In this document: positions 61,453-64,000 of the stretch, in pieces | Layout of the letters: the number at the start of each line of letters is the position of its first letter | How positions within the stretch are numbered: the stretch's first letter is position 1 | Assembly (NCBI RefSeq): GCF_021012875.1 | Contig: NZ_JAJMZJ010000002.1 | Location: 186,001-250,000, forward strand | DNA from: Peptoniphilus sp. KCTC 25270 | GTDB lineage: Bacteria; Bacillota; Clostridia; Tissierellales; Peptoniphilaceae | Length of the DNA: 64,000 nt | Direction of reading: 5' to 3' | Program-made: the position numbers and the translations under genes | The notes under the pieces: model-generated | Seen by the model: the letters and a program-made list of their open reading frames with translations, nothing else | Database searches by the model: none | Told to the model about the DNA's origin: nothing

Positions 61453-61910
61453 TTATTTAGAAATAATGTGATCGACTCTTTCTTTTAGATTATACGAAGT
61501 TTTATAGATTCCTTCTATATTTTTATCTTCCGATTCAACATTATACCAATACATCTTATCTTCAAAATATGGCTTATCTTCTATTATTTCTATGGTAAAT
61601 GGCGTTCCCTCAAAAATCTTAATGAGATAAGTATTTTCATTATAAGCGGATTCTAAGCCTTGATATTCTCCATCTATATATAATTCCCCACTTTTTGTCA
61701 GTTTTTTATCTCTCCAAAAACCTCTTGTTGTTTTTCTGGCGAAATACTGATTTTTTTGAATTCTAAGGAATCCCCATCATAGGAATATACCTCTACTTTA
61801 TCTGTTTTCTCATTTCCGCTCTCTTCCTTCCATTCTCTTTCCTTTGATGAACAGCCTACAAGAGTGAACAAAAAAAGCATCACGACAAAAACTTTGAAAA
61901 TCCCTTTCAC
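61453..61910 (-). pseudogene. Small lipoprotein, frameshifted
   Basis: From GTG 61910 (after GAGGAGG) a signal peptide with lipobox LVGCSSK is followed by a charged region to PEKQQEVF. The frame then stops early, while the next frame is open to 61453 (RDKKLTKSGELYIDGEYQGLE ... DHIISK, about 80 residues). One extra T in the T5 run at 61716-61720 would join them to one lipoprotein of about 152 residues. The C-terminal half looks like an extracytoplasmic domain of unknown type. Decay or a sequencing error are equally possible. Confidence 0.55.
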
Positions 61911-61972
61911 TTTATAGTCCTCCTCTTCCCAAATTTGTGCAGATTCTGGACTTCTTTTCATTATGGATGAAT

Positions 61973-62188
61973 CTAGCGATAATGTTTCTTTATTTTAGGA
62001 ACATCTTTTAAATCAACCCATTCTTCTGTAAATCCACAACTACAGCAGACATATCGATGAACTGGCACGGCTGATAATACCGTCATTCCAACTTGGATAT
62101 TATTTCCGGAACCATAATCTTTTACCTTCCCTGGTATTTTAACAATATCTTGGCCTTTGCATTTCGGACATATTCCACTTTCTTTCAT
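61973..62188 (-). CDS. Zinc-ribbon small protein
   Basis: A 71-residue protein with two CxxC pairs, CPKCKG near the N-terminus and CCSCGFTEEW near the C-terminus, which makes a small zinc ribbon. No further domain. It precedes the lipoprotein gene on the same strand with a 62-base gap, so cotranscription is possible. Function unknown. Confidence 0.65.
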   Translation of the reverse strand: MKESGICPKCKGQDIVKIPGKVKDYGSGNNIQVGMTVLSAVPVHRYVCCSCGFTEEWVDLKDVPKIKKHYR

Positions 62189-62648
62189 TCGTCATCCCTC
62201 CATAAAATTATAGAATCCTTTTTTCAATGCATTCTTCCATTTCATGATACCTTAAAAATTTTGGATAATTGTACTATTTAAGTAAAATCAAGAAACCATT
62301 CGTCTTTGTAAGGAAAGTTAGGGTTTCCCAAGTCGCTTCACGGGAAAGCTTTGGATGAGACAGCCTCCGCTTCACACGATTGGCTTCGTTATTCCCGCGA
62401 TAACAGGGTAATCGCTTCAACATGCCTCGAGTTTGGAAGTCTGATGTCAGTAAGAGCAGGACAATATTTTTTTCCCGCAAAATGCTATCTGGTCATAACA
62501 GACAATCCCCGCTTCTCCAAATAAACATTGGGGATATTTCGCTAATCGACATGGCGAATTGTCACTGTAATTCCATCGACTAATCGTTAGCAAAAGTTTT
62601 GGTTGAAATTTTTTGCTCTGTTTCTGATCAAATATTCTCTCTACTACT
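62189..62648. other. Gene-poor, GC-richer junction
   Basis: This 460-base stretch has no gene I can support. Its central part (62290-62560) is visibly more GC-rich than the rest of the window and is probably foreign. A minus-strand open frame (62274-62480, 68 residues) lacks a ribosome site and any family match. A 14-bp match to the I-SceI site occurs at 62400-62413 by chance or by rRNA-like origin. Confidence 0.4.
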
Positions 62649-63086
62649 TTACTGATCTTTTTTCATCGACATCAGCTTCATACCTTGATTGACAATTTCT
62701 TCAAAAGTCTTTGACGGTATCAATGCAATGCCATGTTCATCGCTGAGAACAATGAGCCTTTTTCCGGCTGTTATATCAAACAATTCCCTCGCTTCTTTTG
62801 GAATAACAACCTGTCCTCTGTCATTTACCGTGACAGATCCCCAGATATTCTTTCCCATTGGCGCCGGCGGAAGAACACCTATTCCCTCAACTTTTGTAGT
62901 GCTGACAAGACTATCAATCGTGGTTCCATATATCCTAGCCAGCAAGCTGCATTTTTCAATATCAGGTACTGTTGCACCGCTTTCCCATTTTGCATATGCC
63001 TGACGGGAAATACCTATCTTTTCCGCAATTTGTTCCTGTGAATACCCGTTTATATTTCGAAGCATTACAAGATTCTCTTTCAGCAT
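62649..63086 (-). CDS. XRE-AbrB two-domain transcriptional regulator
   Basis: A 145-residue regulator with two DNA-binding domains: XRE helix-turn-helix (YSQEQIAEKIGISRQAYAKWESG, residues 15-37) and a C-terminal SpoVT/AbrB beta-barrel (SVTVNDRGQVVIPKEARELF, about 88-107). Combination XRE-AbrB is common in clostridia next to small ABC transporters. The two genes upstream on the same strand encode such a transporter. AAGGAGGATTC precedes the ATG. It probably regulates the transporter. Confidence 0.85.
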   Translation of the reverse strand: MLKENLVMLRNINGYSQEQIAEKIGISRQAYAKWESGATVPDIEKCSLLARIYGTTIDSLVSTTKVEGIGVLPPAPMGKNIWGSVTVNDRGQVVIPKEARELFDITAGKRLIVLSDEHGIALIPSKTFEEIVNQGMKLMSMKKDQ

Positions 63087-63099
63087 TTATGAATCCTCC

Positions 63100-63753
63100 T
63101 TATAAATCTATAGTTTCAAAATGAGCACAGGATTTATTACATGAAAGAGCCGTCATCAGAGACCATGCTGTAACACCAGAAATTAGAGTAATAATCTGTA
63201 ATTCAATATTATCTGCGCCAAATGCATTGAGCTTTTCAAGCCCAGGAATGTGATGCAAAGCTTCAAATACGCCTATACTGAGAAATGCCGCAATCATATA
63301 GACAACGAAGGGACGGCCTACCTTGTATCCTGTTTTGAAAAAGCCTCCAACAAAAAGCAGATTAAACAGACCAAAAATAATAAAGGCGGCACCCAAGGCA
63401 AATAAATTGGCATTCATCAGCACGTTGTTTCTGTACAGTTCTACACCTTCCGCAGCCGTCATTCTAATAATTACTGATAAAAGCATCAAAAGAGTAGTAG
63501 ATATTTCAATCATACAGATAAAACAAAATCTACCCTTTACAACATCTTTTTTTGCAATCGGAAGAAGAGCCGAGAAAAGTGTGTCATTTGCTTCTCTGGC
63601 GAATTCAAAGCTCTTGAAAATGCCGAGAGTTGAGAAGAATACACCGCATAGAATCGGATATCCGGGGAGTAAAAACATGAACCCAAAAAGAACAAACAGA
63701 AATGCCAGGGGTGATGCACTGAGCTTTATCTCCTTCAGAAGAATGTTACACAT
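63100..63753 (-). CDS. ABC-2 type membrane protein
   Basis: A 217-residue permease with six helices (about residues 20-40, 42-60, 90-115, 125-150, 160-180, 188-205). The open frame starts at GTG 63762; ATG 63753 follows AGGAGG by eight bases and is chosen. It overlaps the ATPase gene by 8 bases. Likely membrane subunit of an exporter, perhaps for a bacteriocin or antibiotic peptide, given the XRE-type regulator beside it. Substrate not determinable. Confidence 0.75.
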   Translation of the reverse strand: MCNILLKEIKLSASPLAFLFVLFGFMFLLPGYPILCGVFFSTLGIFKSFEFAREANDTLFSALLPIAKKDVVKGRFCFICMIEISTTLLMLLSVIIRMTAAEGVELYRNNVLMNANLFALGAAFIIFGLFNLLFVGGFFKTGYKVGRPFVVYMIAAFLSIGVFEALHHIPGLEKLNAFGADNIELQIITLISGVTAWSLMTALSCNKSCAHFETIDL

Positions 63754-64000
63754 GGTCAGCACCTCCTTCCATACGGAGAATAGTTTCCTCGAGAGTCTCT
63801 CCTGGAGCAGAATACTTTATTATAAACCGATCTTCCGGCATTGCCGCAACAATTTTCCCAGATGAAATATAGACGATGTCATCCGCACATTTTTCAATAT
63901 CTGATATGATATGAGTTGAAAAAAATACAGCTATGCCTTCCTTTTTCAGCTTGATGAAAATCTCCAGCAGTTCATTTCGCGAGAAAGGATCAAGACCGCT
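63746..64000 (-). CDS. ABC transporter ATPase, C-terminal part (partial)
   Basis: The last 84 residues of an ABC ATPase, running off the window edge: SGLDPFSRNELLEIF is the D-loop after Walker B, and FFSTHIISDIEKCADDIVYI the H-loop switch region. The remainder is a short C-terminal extension typical of multidrug-type ATPases. It pairs with the permease whose start overlaps its end. Confidence 0.85.
   Translation of the reverse strand, partial: SGLDPFSRNELLEIFIKLKKEGIAVFFSTHIISDIEKCADDIVYISSGKIVAAMPEDRFIIKYSAPGETLEETILRMEGGADHV

Noticed and set aside
62400-62413. 14-bp match to the I-SceI recognition sequence (GATAACAGGGTAAT)
   Set aside because: The full 18-bp site is not present and no homing endonuclease gene is nearby.
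62274-62480. 68-residue open frame on the minus strand
   Set aside because: Basic composition but no ribosome site; listed only as part of a junction region.
1-64000. CRISPR arrays, rRNA genes, transposases, integrases
   Set aside because: No regularly spaced repeats, no rRNA sequence and no recombinase motif were found on either strand.

Overview
The window is AT-rich DNA from a low-GC, Gram-positive-type anaerobe that ferments amino acids, probably a Clostridia/Tissierellia-like Firmicute. Three things point there: a full reductive-branch leucine (Stickland) cluster, an S-layer-homology protein with strong AGGAGG ribosome sites, and Rnf and extracellular flavoprotein genes. The sequence alone does not give a genus.

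Layout. 1-2.1 kb: tail of a PucR-type regulator, then a YtrA-type GntR regulator with its ABC exporter. 2.1-5.8 kb: CBS/CNNM membrane protein, YpmS-like protein, SppA protease, RDD membrane protein. 5.8-12.7 kb (minus): tRNA-Thr, a K+/H+ antiporter, and ogt, ppk, ppx and an ABC-F gene in a row. 12.7-13.2 kb: a structured non-coding stretch. 13.2-23.9 kb: the leucine-to-isocaproate set. The minus-strand operon etfB-etfA-hadA-hadI-hadB-hadC-acdB-panE is divergent from a FadR-type GntR regulator, which is followed by a branched-chain aminotransferase. Two GntR-like palindromes lie in the divergent promoter region. BrnQ, a branched-chain amino acid importer, lies at 42 kb. 24-26.3 kb: rnfC and rnfD without the other four rnf genes. 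26.4-27.9 kb: a broken HTH regulator with homopolymer tracts. 28-29.2 kb: Spx/ArsC-like protein and YaaA. 29.2-32.4 kb: a cobalamin-riboswitch-controlled operon (cbiB, cobD and an ApgM-like phosphatase/mutase).

32.6-38.4 kb: YibE/F protein, a large secreted SLH-anchored metallophosphoesterase, and a RocB-like peptidase. 38.5-41.6 kb: zinc ABC importer divergent from a Fur-family (Zur-like) regulator. 43-46.5 kb: small genes (GNAT, Rrf2, FMN split-barrel protein) and a chromate transporter. 46.6-51.2 kb: a probable 3-hydroxybutyrate module (hydroxyacyl-CoA dehydrogenase, GntP permease, SDR, divergent esterase). 51.2-55.5 kb: cupin, frameshifted EamA exporter, AAA ATPase, MFS exporter, HIRAN and DUF6054-like proteins.

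55.55-59.78 kb is a segment flanked by a perfect 43-bp direct repeat that copies the 3' end of the pirin gene. It carries a DAO-type oxidase, an acidic stress-type protein and a flavinylated extracellular fumarate-reductase-like lipoprotein. It appears to have split a former pirin-DUF6054-HIRAN operon. 59.8-62.2 kb: pirin, a thioredoxin-like [2Fe-2S] protein, a frameshifted lipoprotein and a zinc ribbon protein. 62.2-64 kb: a compositionally different end with an XRE-AbrB regulator and a two-gene ABC transporter cut by the window edge.

Three genes are broken by single-base changes in T/A homopolymers, so either sequencing error or real slippage should be considered. No CRISPR array, rRNA, transposase or integrase was seen.
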